From SZUA-430 sp044375275 (GTDB lineage: Bacteria > Pseudomonadota > Alphaproteobacteria > Micropepsales > Micropepsaceae), in assembly GCA_044375275.1 (NCBI GenBank), contig JBILMZ010000017.1, positions 1 to 26,949 on the forward strand: a stretch of DNA of 26,949 nucleotides. Reading direction: 5' to 3'. Positions within the stretch are counted from its first letter, which is position 1, and each line of letters opens with the position of its first letter. The position numbers and the translations under genes were made by a program. Shown one piece after another: positions 1-8,989 of this stretch. The notes beneath the pieces are model-generated. The model made no database searches. It saw only the letters and a program-made list of their open reading frames with translations, and was not told the DNA's origin.

Positions 1-1
1 G

Positions 2-583
2 ACTGTCGGCGTCGTCGCCACCCAGCCGATGGGGCTCGCGGGCGTGCTCGACAGTGATGCCAGCCGCAAGGCCGCGCGCTTCGTGCGCTTCTGCGACTGT
101 TTCAACATTCCGCTGGTCACCTTCGTTGACGTCCCGGGCTTCCTGCCGGGTACGGCGCAGGAGTACGGCGGCTTGATCAAGCACGGTGCCAAGCTGCTCT
201 TTGCGTTCACCGAAGCGACCGTGCCGAAGATCACCTGCATCACGCGCAAGGCGTTCGGTGGCGCCTATGACGTCATGGCCTCCAAGCACATGCGCGCGGA
301 CATCAACTACGCCTGGCCCACGGCGCAGATCGCCGTGATGGGAGCCAAGGGCGCCGTTGAAATCATCTTCCGCGCCGACATCAACGACCCCGCGAAAATT
401 GCCGAGCGCACGAAGGAATATGAAGAGCGCTTCCTCAATCCTTTCGTGGCGGCACAGCGCGGCTATCTCGATGAAGTCATCATGCCCCACGGCACGCGCC
501 GCCGCATCGCCCGCGGCCTGCGCTCGCTGCGCAACAAGCGCGTCGAGATGCCGTGGAAGAAGCACGACAATATTCCTCTTTGA
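2..583 (+). CDS. pccB: Propionyl-CoA carboxylase beta chain, C-terminal part (5' end outside window)
   Basis: This is the carboxyltransferase subunit of propionyl-CoA carboxylase, which moves CO2 from carboxybiotin to propionyl-CoA to give methylmalonyl-CoA in the cytoplasm. The reading frame is open from base 2, so the gene starts before the window; about 193 codons remain. Visible family hallmarks are FVDVPGFLPGTAQEYGG, the ITRKAFGGAYDVM glycine-rich acyl-CoA/oxyanion segment, the MGAKGAVEIIFR stretch and the C-terminal PWKKHDNIPL ending typical of PccB. The alternative is another acyl-CoA carboxylase beta chain such as methylcrotonyl-CoA carboxylase, but the ending and the nearby pccA favour propionyl-CoA. 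The TGA stop lies 16 bases before the next gene, so the two are probably co-transcribed. The protein part is secure; substrate is inferred from family. Confidence 0.93.
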   Translation, partial: TVGVVATQPMGLAGVLDSDASRKAARFVRFCDCFNIPLVTFVDVPGFLPGTAQEYGGLIKHGAKLLFAFTEATVPKITCITRKAFGGAYDVMASKHMRADINYAWPTAQIAVMGAKGAVEIIFRADINDPAKIAERTKEYEERFLNPFVAAQRGYLDEVIMPHGTRRRIARGLRSLRNKRVEMPWKKHDNIPL

Positions 584-599
584 TGGACGGATCAGACCA

Positions 600-2312
600 A
601 TGAACCGCTACACGACATCATCCGCAGCCATCGCTTTCGCACTGGCCTGCGCGACTGCATGCGTGCCCATGGATGGCAAGCTGTCCACCGGGATTGAGGG
701 GGCATCCGACTTTCCGGGACACCCCGTCACGAAGGGGGCAATCACCCAGGAAGATTTCGCGGAGCGCGTGGAGGCTCTGGCTGACGATCGATTTGCTGGA
801 CGAGGCCCAGGCACGGAACGCGGTGAAGCGGCGGCTGACTGGATCGCCGAGGAAATGAAGCGCATTGGCCTCCAGCCCGGCAACAAGGGAAGCTACTTCC
901 AGAACGTTCCCGCGGCCTCGATCACGCTCGACCCGGCTCGCTCCTCTTTCGAGATTTCCGGAAAGGATGGAAACACATCACTCAAGTTTGCCGACGAGGT
1001 TGCGTTCTGGACGCCGCGCTTCGACAAGGCAGAGCAGGTTGTCCGCGACTCTGACCTTGTGTTCGTAGGCTATGGCGTGAATGCGCCCGAGCATAAGTGG
1101 AACGACTTTCAGGGCGTCGACGTAAAGGGCAAGACCATCGTCCTGCTGATCAACGACCCGGGCTTCATCACGGGTGACGAGAGCCTCTTCAAGGGCCGGG
1201 CCATGACCTACTATGGCCGCTGGACCTACAAGTTCGAGGAAGCCGCACGTCGTGGCGCAGCCGCCGTCATCATTGTCCACGAAACCGAACCCGCGGCCTA
1301 TGGGTGGCAGGTCGTGAGGAACTCGAACACGGGCGCGAAATACTACCTCGACAAGACGAACGGCAACGCCGACCTCGCAGCGGTGCATTCCTGGGTCACG
1401 ACAGATGTTGCCAGGTCGCTATTTGCGCGCGCGGGTTTGAACTATGACAAGCTTAGGCTCGCGGCAAACAAGCGTGGCTTCCGCGCCGTGCCCATGAAGG
1501 GTCTCAAGCTGAACGCCCGGACGCAGTCTTCGGTATCGAAGCTGCAGACGCGCAATGTGCTCGGCGTCCTCAAGGGTGCCGTGAAGCCCGCCGAGCATGT
1601 TCTCTACATGGCGCACTGGGACCACCTCGGTGTGAAGGAGGGCGTGCCGGGAGCGGACAAGATTCACAACGGCGCCCTCGACAACGCCACCGGAACGGCG
1701 GCGATCCTCGAGATGGCGGAAGCCTTCGCGACCGCCCCGAAGCCGCCCGCGCGCTCCGTGCTGTTTGCAGCGGTGACGCTGGAAGAGCAGGGGCTGCTGG
1801 GGTCGGAGTTCTTTGCCAAGCACCCCGTCGTACCGCTTCGGCGCATCGTCGCCGGTCTCAACTTTGACGGCGTGGGTCCATCGGGTCCGTCCCGGGACAT
1901 GACGGTGGTCGGGTCGGGCGCGTCTGAACTTGAAGACATGCTGGCGTCCATCCTGAAGACGAAGGGAATGACGGTCACCCCGGATCCCGAACCCGAGAAG
2001 GGATCGTTCTATCGATCGGACCACATAAGTCTGGCAAAGGTTGGCGTGCCGATGCTCTACGCAGGCGCGGGAACCGATCTGGTTGAAGGCGGCCGCGAAG
2101 CAGGTTTGGCCCAGCGCCAGGACTATACGCGAAACCGGTATCACCAGCCTTCGGACGAGTTCAGCGCCAGCTGGGACTTGCGGGCGGCAGTGCAGACGAT
2201 GGAGACCATGCACGAGCTTGGCAACCGGATCGCAAATTCGAGTGCCTGGCCCAAATGGTACAAGACGAGCGAGTTCCGCCGCGTCCGTGACCGAAGCCTG
2301 AAATCCCGGTGA
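600..2312 (+). CDS. M28 family zinc exopeptidase (probable lipoprotein) with PA-like insert
   Basis: A predicted periplasmic or outer-membrane-attached aminopeptidase of 570 residues. The N-terminus starts MNRYTT, then a hydrophobic stretch with Cys in an ALAC/ATAC context, which suggests a signal peptide and perhaps lipid attachment, although the lipobox is not ideal. Residues near 115-330 look like the protease-associated (PA) domain found in this family (VFVGYGVNAPEHKWNDF, GKTIVLLINDPG, GAAAVIIVHET). The M28 zinc site follows in order: HWDHLG, the bridging Asp in NGALDNATGT, the TLEEQG glutamates, LNFDG and the late His in SDHISLAK. ATG at 600 was chosen because it begins the signal sequence; an open frame further upstream overlaps pccB and is a shadow. 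The stop overlaps a possible GTG start of pccA by three bases. Substrate is unknown; placement inside the pcc operon is odd. Confidence 0.9.
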   Translation: MNRYTTSSAAIAFALACATACVPMDGKLSTGIEGASDFPGHPVTKGAITQEDFAERVEALADDRFAGRGPGTERGEAAADWIAEEMKRIGLQPGNKGSYFQNVPAASITLDPARSSFEISGKDGNTSLKFADEVAFWTPRFDKAEQVVRDSDLVFVGYGVNAPEHKWNDFQGVDVKGKTIVLLINDPGFITGDESLFKGRAMTYYGRWTYKFEEAARRGAAAVIIVHETEPAAYGWQVVRNSNTGAKYYLDKTNGNADLAAVHSWVTTDVARSLFARAGLNYDKLRLAANKRGFRAVPMKGLKLNARTQSSVSKLQTRNVLGVLKGAVKPAEHVLYMAHWDHLGVKEGVPGADKIHNGALDNATGTAAILEMAEAFATAPKPPARSVLFAAVTLEEQGLLGSEFFAKHPVVPLRRIVAGLNFDGVGPSGPSRDMTVVGSGASELEDMLASILKTKGMTVTPDPEPEKGSFYRSDHISLAKVGVPMLYAGAGTDLVEGGREAGLAQRQDYTRNRYHQPSDEFSASWDLRAAVQTMETMHELGNRIANSSAWPKWYKTSEFRRVRDRSLKSR

Positions 2313-2320
2313 GCACGACA

Positions 2321-4333
2321 ATGTTCAAGAAGATACTGATCGCCAATCGCGGCGAAATCGCCTGCCGCGTCATCAAGACAGCGCGCCGGATGGGCATCAA
2401 GACCGTCGCGGTCTATTCCGAGGCGGACGCTGCGGCGCTGCACGTGAACATGGCGGACGAGCGCGTGTTTATCGGGCCGCCAGCATCGGCGCAGTCGTAC
2501 CTTGTCATCGAAAAGATCGTCGAGGCGTGCAAGCGTACGGGCGCCGAAGCGGTACATCCGGGCTACGGATTCCTGTCCGAGCGTGAAGCCTTTGCGGATG
2601 CACTGGCCGCCAACAAGATCGCGTTCATCGGGCCCAACAAGCTCGCCATCGCGGCGATGGGCGACAAGATCGAGTCGAAGAAGCTTGCCTCCAAGGCCAA
2701 GGTCTCGACCGTGCCGGGCTATATCGGCGAGATCCACGATCTGAAAGAGGCCGCACGCATCGCTGGCGAGATCGGCTATCCGGTCATGGTCAAGGCGTCG
2801 GCTGGCGGTGGTGGCAAGGGGCTGCGCATCGTGAATGCCGAAGCCGAACTGGCCCAGGCCATCCAGAGCTCGCAGCATGAAGCCAAGGCTTCATTCGGTG
2901 ACGATCGAATCTTCATCGAGAAGTACGTGACGGAACCGCGTCACATCGAAATCCAGGTACTGGGTGACAAGCACGGCAACATCATCCACCTGGGTGAGCG
3001 CGAGTGTTCGATCCAGCGTCGCCACCAGAAGGTGATCGAGGAAGCCCCGTCGCCATTTCTTGACGAGAAGACGCGCGCGGCCATGGGCGCGCAGGCCGTC
3101 GCCCTCGCCAGGGCCGTGAACTACGAGAGCGCGGGCACCGTCGAGTTCATCGTCGACAAGGACCGCAATTTCTACTTCCTCGAGATGAACACCCGCCTTC
3201 AGGTGGAGCATCCGGTCACTGAGCTGATCACGGGATACGACCTCGTCGAGCAGATGATCCGCGTTGCCGCCGGCGAGAAGCTCTCCATTCGTCAGGAAGA
3301 CGTGAAGCTGAAGGGCTGGGCCATCGAAAGCCGCATCTACGCCGAAGATCCCTATCGCAACTTCCTTCCGTCAACGGGCCGCCTTGTCCGTTACCGCCCG
3401 CCAGCCGAAACCACGGCGAACGGCAAGACAGTGCGCAACGACACGGGTGTCTTCGAAGGCGGCGAAATCTCGATCTACTACGATCCCATGATCGCCAAGC
3501 TCTGCACGCACGCTGCGACGCGCGAGCAGTCAATAGACCTCATGGCCGATGCGCTCGATCACTTCCACATCGACGGAATCCGTCACAACATCGCTTTCCT
3601 GCAGGCCGTGATGATGCATCCGCGGTTCCGCTCGGGACGCCTGTCGACCAACTTCATCGCCGAAGAGTTCAAGGGCGGCTTCGAAGGTGCAGAGCTCACG
3701 CCTGACCTGAAGGACCGGATGGCGTCCGTCGCGGTCTTCATGCAGTTGCGCGAGGAAGAGCGTCGCAGGAAGATCAGCGGCCAGCTGAACGGCAACATCG
3801 CCGTACCGAAGGAGTGGACGGTCAGCATCAACAATGTCGATACGCTTCCGGTCCGCACCATGACCGAAGGCAAGGACGTGGTGGCCGTGCGGCTGGGTGA
3901 CGGAAAGTCCACCCGGATGGTGGAAGTCGAGAGTTCGTGGAAGCCCGGTGAGCCTGTGTTCGTGGGCGAAGTGGCGGGGCAACCGGTTGCCATGCAGGTC
4001 ACGCGCAAGTCGGACGTCTATTGCCTGATGCATCGCGGCGCGACAGCCAATATCAGCGTGCGCAGGCCGCGCATCGCATCGCTTGCCGGCTACATGCTGG
4101 AAAAGCCCGCAGCCGATACCTCGAAGCAGTTGCTGTGCCCGATGCCGGGCCTGGTGATTTCGATCAACGCGCATGTCGGACAGGAGGTCAAGGCGGGCGA
4201 AACGCTGGCGATCGTCGAAGCCATGAAAATGGAGAACGTCCTGCGGGCCGAGCGTGACGGCGTGGTCAAGCGCGTGGCTGCAAAGCCGGGCGACAGCCTG
4301 CCGGTGGATGCCATCATCCTGGAGTTCGAATAG
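2321..4333 (+). CDS. pccA: Propionyl-CoA carboxylase alpha chain (biotin carboxylase plus biotin carrier)
   Basis: A 670-residue biotin-dependent carboxylase alpha subunit. It carboxylates its own biotin with ATP and bicarbonate, then hands the carboxyl group to PccB. The N-terminal biotin carboxylase domain (about 1-450) starts MFKKILIANRGEIACR and carries the GGGGKG ATP loop and MNTRLQVEHPVTE. A linking domain follows, and the C-terminal biotinyl domain has EAMKMEN with the biotinylated Lys at about residue 636. I chose ATG 2321 because family members begin at this MFKKIL sequence; an in-frame GTG at 2309, overlapping the upstream stop as GTGA, would add four residues and allow translational coupling. 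Together with the pccB fragment this makes a full PCC. Methylcrotonyl-CoA carboxylase alpha is the main alternative, made less likely by its partner. Confidence 0.94.
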   Translation: MFKKILIANRGEIACRVIKTARRMGIKTVAVYSEADAAALHVNMADERVFIGPPASAQSYLVIEKIVEACKRTGAEAVHPGYGFLSEREAFADALAANKIAFIGPNKLAIAAMGDKIESKKLASKAKVSTVPGYIGEIHDLKEAARIAGEIGYPVMVKASAGGGGKGLRIVNAEAELAQAIQSSQHEAKASFGDDRIFIEKYVTEPRHIEIQVLGDKHGNIIHLGERECSIQRRHQKVIEEAPSPFLDEKTRAAMGAQAVALARAVNYESAGTVEFIVDKDRNFYFLEMNTRLQVEHPVTELITGYDLVEQMIRVAAGEKLSIRQEDVKLKGWAIESRIYAEDPYRNFLPSTGRLVRYRPPAETTANGKTVRNDTGVFEGGEISIYYDPMIAKLCTHAATREQSIDLMADALDHFHIDGIRHNIAFLQAVMMHPRFRSGRLSTNFIAEEFKGGFEGAELTPDLKDRMASVAVFMQLREEERRRKISGQLNGNIAVPKEWTVSINNVDTLPVRTMTEGKDVVAVRLGDGKSTRMVEVESSWKPGEPVFVGEVAGQPVAMQVTRKSDVYCLMHRGATANISVRRPRIASLAGYMLEKPAADTSKQLLCPMPGLVISINAHVGQEVKAGETLAIVEAMKMENVLRAERDGVVKRVAAKPGDSLPVDAIILEFE

Positions 4334-4367
4334 GCGCCTTCAGGATTGTGGCAACCGGCGCGGCTGC

Positions 4368-4385
4368 GGGAGCGGCAACGCTTCC
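4368..4385 (+). terminator. Hairpin with GCAA tetraloop downstream of pccA
   Basis: Arms GGGAGCG (4368-4374) and CGCTTCC (4379-4385) pair over seven positions with one G-T wobble and close a GCAA loop of the stable GNRA type. It starts 35 bases after the pccA stop. There is no following T run, so it may protect the mRNA 3' end or cause only partial termination before acyP. Confidence 0.35.
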
Positions 4386-4424
4386 TGGAGTCTGCGTCTG
4401 ACATTATGGCTGAGCGTTGGAACC

Positions 4425-4709
4425 ATGAGCGAAATTACCACATTCAAGTTGCGTATAAAGGGCCAGGTCCAGGGCGTTGGATACCGCGACTGGGCGATCG
4501 AGCAGGCGAAGGCCAGGGGGCTGAACGGCTGGATTCGAAACCGTAGCGACGGCACCGTGGAATTGCTGATTTCCGGCCCCGACAAGGCCGTGCAGGACAT
4601 GCTGGGCGCGTGCACGATGGGACCCGAGGCGGCATCGGTATCCAACATCGACATTCTCAATGAGAAAACGGCGCCGGACGCAGGATTTACGCGGCGTCCG
4701 TCACTCTGA
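4425..4709 (+). CDS. acyP: Acylphosphatase
   Basis: A small cytoplasmic enzyme of 94 residues that hydrolyses acyl phosphates such as acetyl phosphate and 1,3-bisphosphoglycerate. The acylphosphatase fold signature is plain: GQVQGVGYRDW, with the phosphate-binding Arg, followed by LNGWIRNRSDGTVEL, which holds the catalytic Asn, then a SGP turn. Length matches the family (about 90-100). ATG at 4425 was chosen over upstream in-frame codons because the fold begins directly after it (MSEITTFKLRIKG). It lies 91 bases after pccA on the same strand, with a small hairpin between, so it may be a distal operon member or have its own promoter. A link to acyl-CoA metabolism is plausible but only inferred from neighbourhood. 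Confidence 0.92.
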   Translation: MSEITTFKLRIKGQVQGVGYRDWAIEQAKARGLNGWIRNRSDGTVELLISGPDKAVQDMLGACTMGPEAASVSNIDILNEKTAPDAGFTRRPSL

Positions 4710-4726
4710 TCAGGCGTGACACAAGC

Positions 4727-4749
4727 CGCCACGGCACGCTAACGTGGCG
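4727..4749 (+). terminator. Seven-base inverted repeat between acyP and adh
   Basis: CGCCACG (4727-4733) and CGTGGCG (4743-4749) form a perfect seven-base stem around a nine-base loop, 17 bases after the acyP stop. There is no T tract. It could act as a weak terminator or as a binding site upstream of the alcohol dehydrogenase; the sequence does not decide. Confidence 0.3.
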
Positions 4750-4781
4750 CCAAAGAGCAACAGGCTTGAGGAACGTCCACC

Positions 4782-5864
4782 ATGAAAGCTGCCGTCCTGC
4801 GGGAAGTCAAAAAGCCGCTCGTGATCGAGGACGTCCAGATCAACAAGCCTGGCCCGCACGAAGTGCTGATCCGCACCTCCGCTGCCGGCATCTGCCATTC
4901 TGATCTGCATTTCGTCGACGGCCTCTATCCCTATCCATTGCCCGCCGTGCTGGGTCACGAGTCTGCCGGTGTCGTCGAGCAGGTGGGGTCCGAAGTGCGG
5001 ACCGTGCAACCGGGCGACCACGTCATCACCTGCCTGTCGGCGTTCTGCGGCCACTGCGAACACTGCCTGACCGGTTTCATGTCCCGCTGCGTCAGCCCCG
5101 ACACGAAGCGCCAGAAGGGTGACGCACCGCGTATCACCGCGACGGCCGGCGGCATGAACCAGTTCCTGAACCTGTCGTCCTTCGCCGAGCAGATGCTCAT
5201 CCACGAGCACGCCTGCGTGAAGATCCGCAGGGACATGCCCCTCGACCGTGCCGCCCTCATTGGCTGCTCCGTCATGACGGGCGTGGGCGCCGTAATTCAC
5301 ACGAGCAAGGTGCGCCCCGGCGAGACCGTCGCCGTGATCGGCTGCGGTGGCGTGGGCCTGGCCTGCATCAATGGCGCGGCGATTGCCGGCGCCGGCCGCA
5401 TCATCGCGATCGACATGCAGGGGTCCAAGCTGAACCTCGCAAAGGAGTTCGGCGCGACGGACGTCGTGAACCCGAAGGACGGCGACCCGGTGAAGCAGGT
5501 CATGGACCTCACGAATGGCGGCGTGCATCACTCATTCGAGGCCATCGGCCTCAAGCAGACAGCGGAGCAGTCCTTCCGGATGCTGACACGCGGCGGCACG
5601 GCCAACATCATCGGCATGATCCCGGTCGGCGTGAACATCGAACTTCACGGCGCGGACTTCCTTGGAGAAAAGAAGATCCAGGGATCGCTGATGGGGTCCA
5701 ACCGCTTTCCGGTCGACATGCCGCGGCTCGTTGATTTCTACATGTCGGGCAAGCTCAAGCTTGACCAGATGATCTCGCGCCGCATCAGGCTCGAGCAGGT
5801 GAATGAAGGGATTGAGGAACTGAAGCGCGGAGAGCTTGCGCGCTCCGTCATCATGTTCAACTGA
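4782..5864 (+). CDS. Zinc-dependent alcohol dehydrogenase (medium-chain dehydrogenase/reductase)
   Basis: A 360-residue NAD(P)-dependent alcohol/aldehyde oxidoreductase of the zinc MDR family. Catalytic-zinc ligands are visible at Cys38 (GICHSD) and His59-Glu60 (LGHESAG), with a later Cys in IGCSVMTGVGA. The four structural-zinc cysteines lie at 89, 92, 95 and 103 (CGHCEHC then SRC). The Rossmann nucleotide-binding turn is VIGCGGVGLACI, and the acidic residue in AIDMQ suggests preference for NAD. The start has a good ribosome site (GAGGAA) about nine bases upstream. It follows the acyP gene after a 72-base gap. The real substrate cannot be read from the sequence; it resembles broad class III-like dehydrogenases, but I would not assign formaldehyde activity. 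Confidence 0.92.
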   Translation: MKAAVLREVKKPLVIEDVQINKPGPHEVLIRTSAAGICHSDLHFVDGLYPYPLPAVLGHESAGVVEQVGSEVRTVQPGDHVITCLSAFCGHCEHCLTGFMSRCVSPDTKRQKGDAPRITATAGGMNQFLNLSSFAEQMLIHEHACVKIRRDMPLDRAALIGCSVMTGVGAVIHTSKVRPGETVAVIGCGGVGLACINGAAIAGAGRIIAIDMQGSKLNLAKEFGATDVVNPKDGDPVKQVMDLTNGGVHHSFEAIGLKQTAEQSFRMLTRGGTANIIGMIPVGVNIELHGADFLGEKKIQGSLMGSNRFPVDMPRLVDFYMSGKLKLDQMISRRIRLEQVNEGIEELKRGELARSVIMFN

Positions 5865-5897
5865 CGATACCAGATGCAAAAGTCGGGAAGGATTGCC

Positions 5898-8810
5898 GTG
5901 ACCAATCGCGTTCAAGCTGCGTTGATGCTGATCTGCATCGTGTTTTCGGCGTCCCTCCTGTCATGTGTCAGCGCACCGGCTGGCTCGGGCACGGTATCGG
6001 CCCCTGTACTTCAGGCAGACTATGCCTACTGGCCGCACGAAGTCAGCGACATCAAGCCGGACCCCGGCATTCGATACGGCGAACTTCCGAACGGCATGCG
6101 TTATTCCATCATGCGCAATGTCCAGCCGGCCGGAGCAGTCTCGCTCCGGTTCCGCATTGCGGCAGGCGCCCTGCAGGAAACGGAACAGCAGCGCGGCCTT
6201 GCACATTTCCTGGAGCACATGGCCTTCAACGGCTCGAAGAACGTACCCGAAGGCGAGTACGTGAAGCTCCTCCAGCGCAAGGGCCTGGCCTTTGGCGCCC
6301 ACACCAACGCCTCAACGTCCACGACGGATACGACCTATCTTCTCGAACTGCCGAAGAACGACGCGGACCTCATCGATACGTCGCTGATGCTGTTCAGGGA
6401 GATCGCAGGCAACCTCCTGCTCGACCAGAAAGCCATTGATCGCGAGAAGGGTGTTGTCCTGGCCGAACAGCGCACGCGCAACACGCCCGAATTCCGTGCC
6501 TTCGAAGCGCGATGGAAGCTCTGGTATCAGGGCCAGCGCCAGGCCGAGCGCCTGCCGATTGGTCTGAAGGAAACCATCCAGTCGGCCACACGCGAGCAGA
6601 TCGCGGAGTATTACTACCGCAACTACCGTCCTGAACGGGCCATGCTCGTGGTGACCGGAGACATGGATCCCGCTGCCATGGAGGCGCTGATCCGCAAGAA
6701 GTTCTCGGACTGGAAAGGCGAGGGCACAGACCAGCCCGACCCCGATCTGGGAACCCCTGTTGAGCGGCCCCTGACACCCCACGTCATCGTCGAGAAGAAC
6801 CTGCCTGAAGACACAAGTGTGAACTGGTTCCGCCCTGGCAGCCGGGACATCGACACGCTGGAGCAGCGCATCCGGGACTCACGCTGGTGGATGGCAAACA
6901 CGATCATCAACCGAAGGCTCGAACGCGTGGCGCGGGGAAGCAATCCGCCCTTCATTTCTGCGGCGGTGGGCTACTACGAGGAGCGTGGGGTTTCGAACTC
7001 CTACTCGCTGTCGATTTCGTCGAAGCCCGGGACATGGCAGACGGCCATCCCGGCGGCGGAGCAGGAAGTACGACGGGCGCTTGAGCACGGCTTCAGCGCG
7101 GCTGAAATCCAGCGGGAACTGAAGGAGTGGCGATCATCGCTCGAGGATGCCGCAGGCTCGGCTTCGACCCGCCAGACGGGTGGCTTGGCGAACGCGATCG
7201 TGTCGGACTTTGAAAGCCGCAGCGTGACAACGCATCCGACGGAAGACCTTGCCATCTTCGAGAGATACGCGCCCACGCTCACGCCGGAAACAGTCCTCGC
7301 CGGACTGCGTGACATCACGGGCGGGCGCGGACCGGTCATCGTGCTGTCGACGTCTGAACCTGTTGCAGGCGGCGCGTCGGCTCTCGCCAACGCATTCACC
7401 GCCAGCACTGCCGTGAAAGTGGCATCGCCCGCCGAAAGGACAGTCAAGGACTTCCCCTATGCCGACTTTGGCCCGGCCGGCAAGGTGGCCGAACGCAAGG
7501 TCGTCGACGACCTGGGCATATCGCTGATCCGCTTTGCGAACGGCGTAAGGCTGAACGTCAAGAAAACGGACTTCGACAAGGACACGATCTCCGTGAACGT
7601 CCGCTTCGGCGGCGGATTCCTGTCTCTCCCCAGGAACCGGACAGGCATGTATTGGCTGCTGCCGTTCTCCTTCACCGAGGGCGGCCTGAAAAAGCTGACG
7701 ACGGACGAGATGGAAGAAGCCCTCGCCGGCAAGATCGTCTCGATGGGGGCATCGCTCGATGATGACGCGTTCGAGTTCTCTGCGCGGACGAACCAGCGTG
7801 ACCTGCTGCTGCAGATGCAGCTCTTTGCAGCCTTCTCGAAGGATCCGGCATACCGATCGCTGGGTCTTGAGCGGCAGTTGACCTCGGCCGAAGCCGACAT
7901 CCGTCAGTTCGCGTCGAGCCCCGGACGTGTCCTGTCGCGCGAACTCTCTGGCCTCCTGCGCTCCGGCGACCCGCGCTGGACGTTTCCGACCCTCAAGCAG
8001 CTCCAGTCGATCGGAATGAAGGACGTCGAGGCGGTGATGGCCCCCGCCCTGAACAGCTCACCGCTTGAGATCGGAATTGTGGGTGACATTTCGGAGGAGG
8101 AGGCCATCCGGGTCGTCGCCGCGACCTTCGGCGCCTTCGAGCCGCGTCCCGAGCGTTTCGCTGAACCTGCAGGCGCCAGGGACATCCGCTTCCCCAAGGG
8201 CGGCGGTCGCTATCAGTTCACCCACGAAGGCGGGGTAGACCAGGCCGTGGCCTATGCCGCGTGGCGCGGGCCCGACTTCTACTCGGACATGCGCCGCGCG
8301 CGCACGCTGTCTTTGCTGCGCGAAGTGATCAAGGTGCGCCTCACCGAGGAGTTCCGTGAAGCTCAGGGCGCAACCTACTCGCCCTCCGCAGGGTCCGGCT
8401 TCTCAAGCACGTTCCCCGACTTTGGGTTCATCAGCGCCTCGTCCGAGACCCGCCCCGAACTCGTGGCCAACTTCTATCGGACGGTGGACGAGGTGGTGAA
8501 TGAGATCAGTTCGGGCAAGCTCACCGACGACGTCGTCGAGCGGGCAAGGACTCCGCTGGTCAAGTCGCTCGAAAAGGGCCGCCTGGGCAACGGGTTCTGG
8601 GCGGGCGCCGTGGTGGACCTGCAAAGCGAGCCTCGCGGGTTGGAAGCCATCAGGACCCAGATTCCCGACGTCCGGAGTATCACCCGGCAGGAGCTCATCG
8701 AGGCCGCCAGGGTCTGGCTGAAGCCTGGCGAGCGGATAGAAATCCGGATCCTGCCGACGGCCCGGAAGGCCGGCGGCCCGGCTGCGGCCGTCGCAACCTC
8801 AGGTAAATGA
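5898..8810 (+). CDS. M16 family zinc metallopeptidase, double-domain, lipoprotein
   Basis: A large pitrilysin/insulinase-type peptidase of about 970 residues, probably anchored in the outer membrane facing the periplasm. The inverted zinc motif HFLEH is at residues 103-107, and the third-ligand region VVLAEQRTR follows. The second half repeats the M16 fold without a zinc motif, as usual for a one-chain M16 enzyme. GTG at 5898 is preferred over ATG 5874 (eight codons earlier): it follows a strong ribosome site (GGAAGGA) and yields a compact signal peptide ending LLSC, a credible lipobox. It starts 33 bases after the alcohol dehydrogenase stop and may share its transcript. Substrates of such enzymes are generally short peptides; nothing here identifies one. 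Confidence 0.92.
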   Translation: MTNRVQAALMLICIVFSASLLSCVSAPAGSGTVSAPVLQADYAYWPHEVSDIKPDPGIRYGELPNGMRYSIMRNVQPAGAVSLRFRIAAGALQETEQQRGLAHFLEHMAFNGSKNVPEGEYVKLLQRKGLAFGAHTNASTSTTDTTYLLELPKNDADLIDTSLMLFREIAGNLLLDQKAIDREKGVVLAEQRTRNTPEFRAFEARWKLWYQGQRQAERLPIGLKETIQSATREQIAEYYYRNYRPERAMLVVTGDMDPAAMEALIRKKFSDWKGEGTDQPDPDLGTPVERPLTPHVIVEKNLPEDTSVNWFRPGSRDIDTLEQRIRDSRWWMANTIINRRLERVARGSNPPFISAAVGYYEERGVSNSYSLSISSKPGTWQTAIPAAEQEVRRALEHGFSAAEIQRELKEWRSSLEDAAGSASTRQTGGLANAIVSDFESRSVTTHPTEDLAIFERYAPTLTPETVLAGLRDITGGRGPVIVLSTSEPVAGGASALANAFTASTAVKVASPAERTVKDFPYADFGPAGKVAERKVVDDLGISLIRFANGVRLNVKKTDFDKDTISVNVRFGGGFLSLPRNRTGMYWLLPFSFTEGGLKKLTTDEMEEALAGKIVSMGASLDDDAFEFSARTNQRDLLLQMQLFAAFSKDPAYRSLGLERQLTSAEADIRQFASSPGRVLSRELSGLLRSGDPRWTFPTLKQLQSIGMKDVEAVMAPALNSSPLEIGIVGDISEEEAIRVVAATFGAFEPRPERFAEPAGARDIRFPKGGGRYQFTHEGGVDQAVAYAAWRGPDFYSDMRRARTLSLLREVIKVRLTEEFREAQGATYSPSAGSGFSSTFPDFGFISASSETRPELVANFYRTVDEVVNEISSGKLTDDVVERARTPLVKSLEKGRLGNGFWAGAVVDLQSEPRGLEAIRTQIPDVRSITRQELIEAARVWLKPGERIEIRILPTARKAGGPAAAVATSGK

Positions 8811-8989
8811 AATTTGAACATGCAACTATCAGGGGAAAAGTCCCTGGCCAACCTCCATCCCGGTCCCGGTTCAGCGAAACCAGTTACCCCTCATGGGCAG
8901 CGTGCCTTCGCCCCCCCGGGACACAGGCAACGCTTTACGGCTGACGCCAGCCGGGCAATAGTCCGCCCGAAAATGAGTCAAGGATTCCA
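8811..8989. other. Intergenic region between the M16 peptidase and the NDUFA12 gene
   Basis: This 179-base gap has no convincing gene. It holds a short perfect inverted repeat, CGGCTG (8938-8943) and CAGCCG (8948-8953), with a four-base loop, and a good ribosome site (AAGGA) just before ATG 8990. A promoter for the next group of genes is expected here but I cannot point to one with confidence. Confidence 0.4.

Noticed and set aside
2309..2320. GTG 2309 as the pccA start
   Set aside because: Possible through coupling, but family members begin at the ATG-encoded MFKKIL; I kept it as an alternative.
1419..2321. 300-codon minus-strand frame
   Set aside because: It lies opposite the M28 catalytic domain and its product looks like a shadow (many Arg, His and Val, no domain).
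4710..5531. 273-codon minus-strand frame
   Set aside because: It is opposite the zinc alcohol dehydrogenase, whose zinc motifs prove the plus strand is coding.
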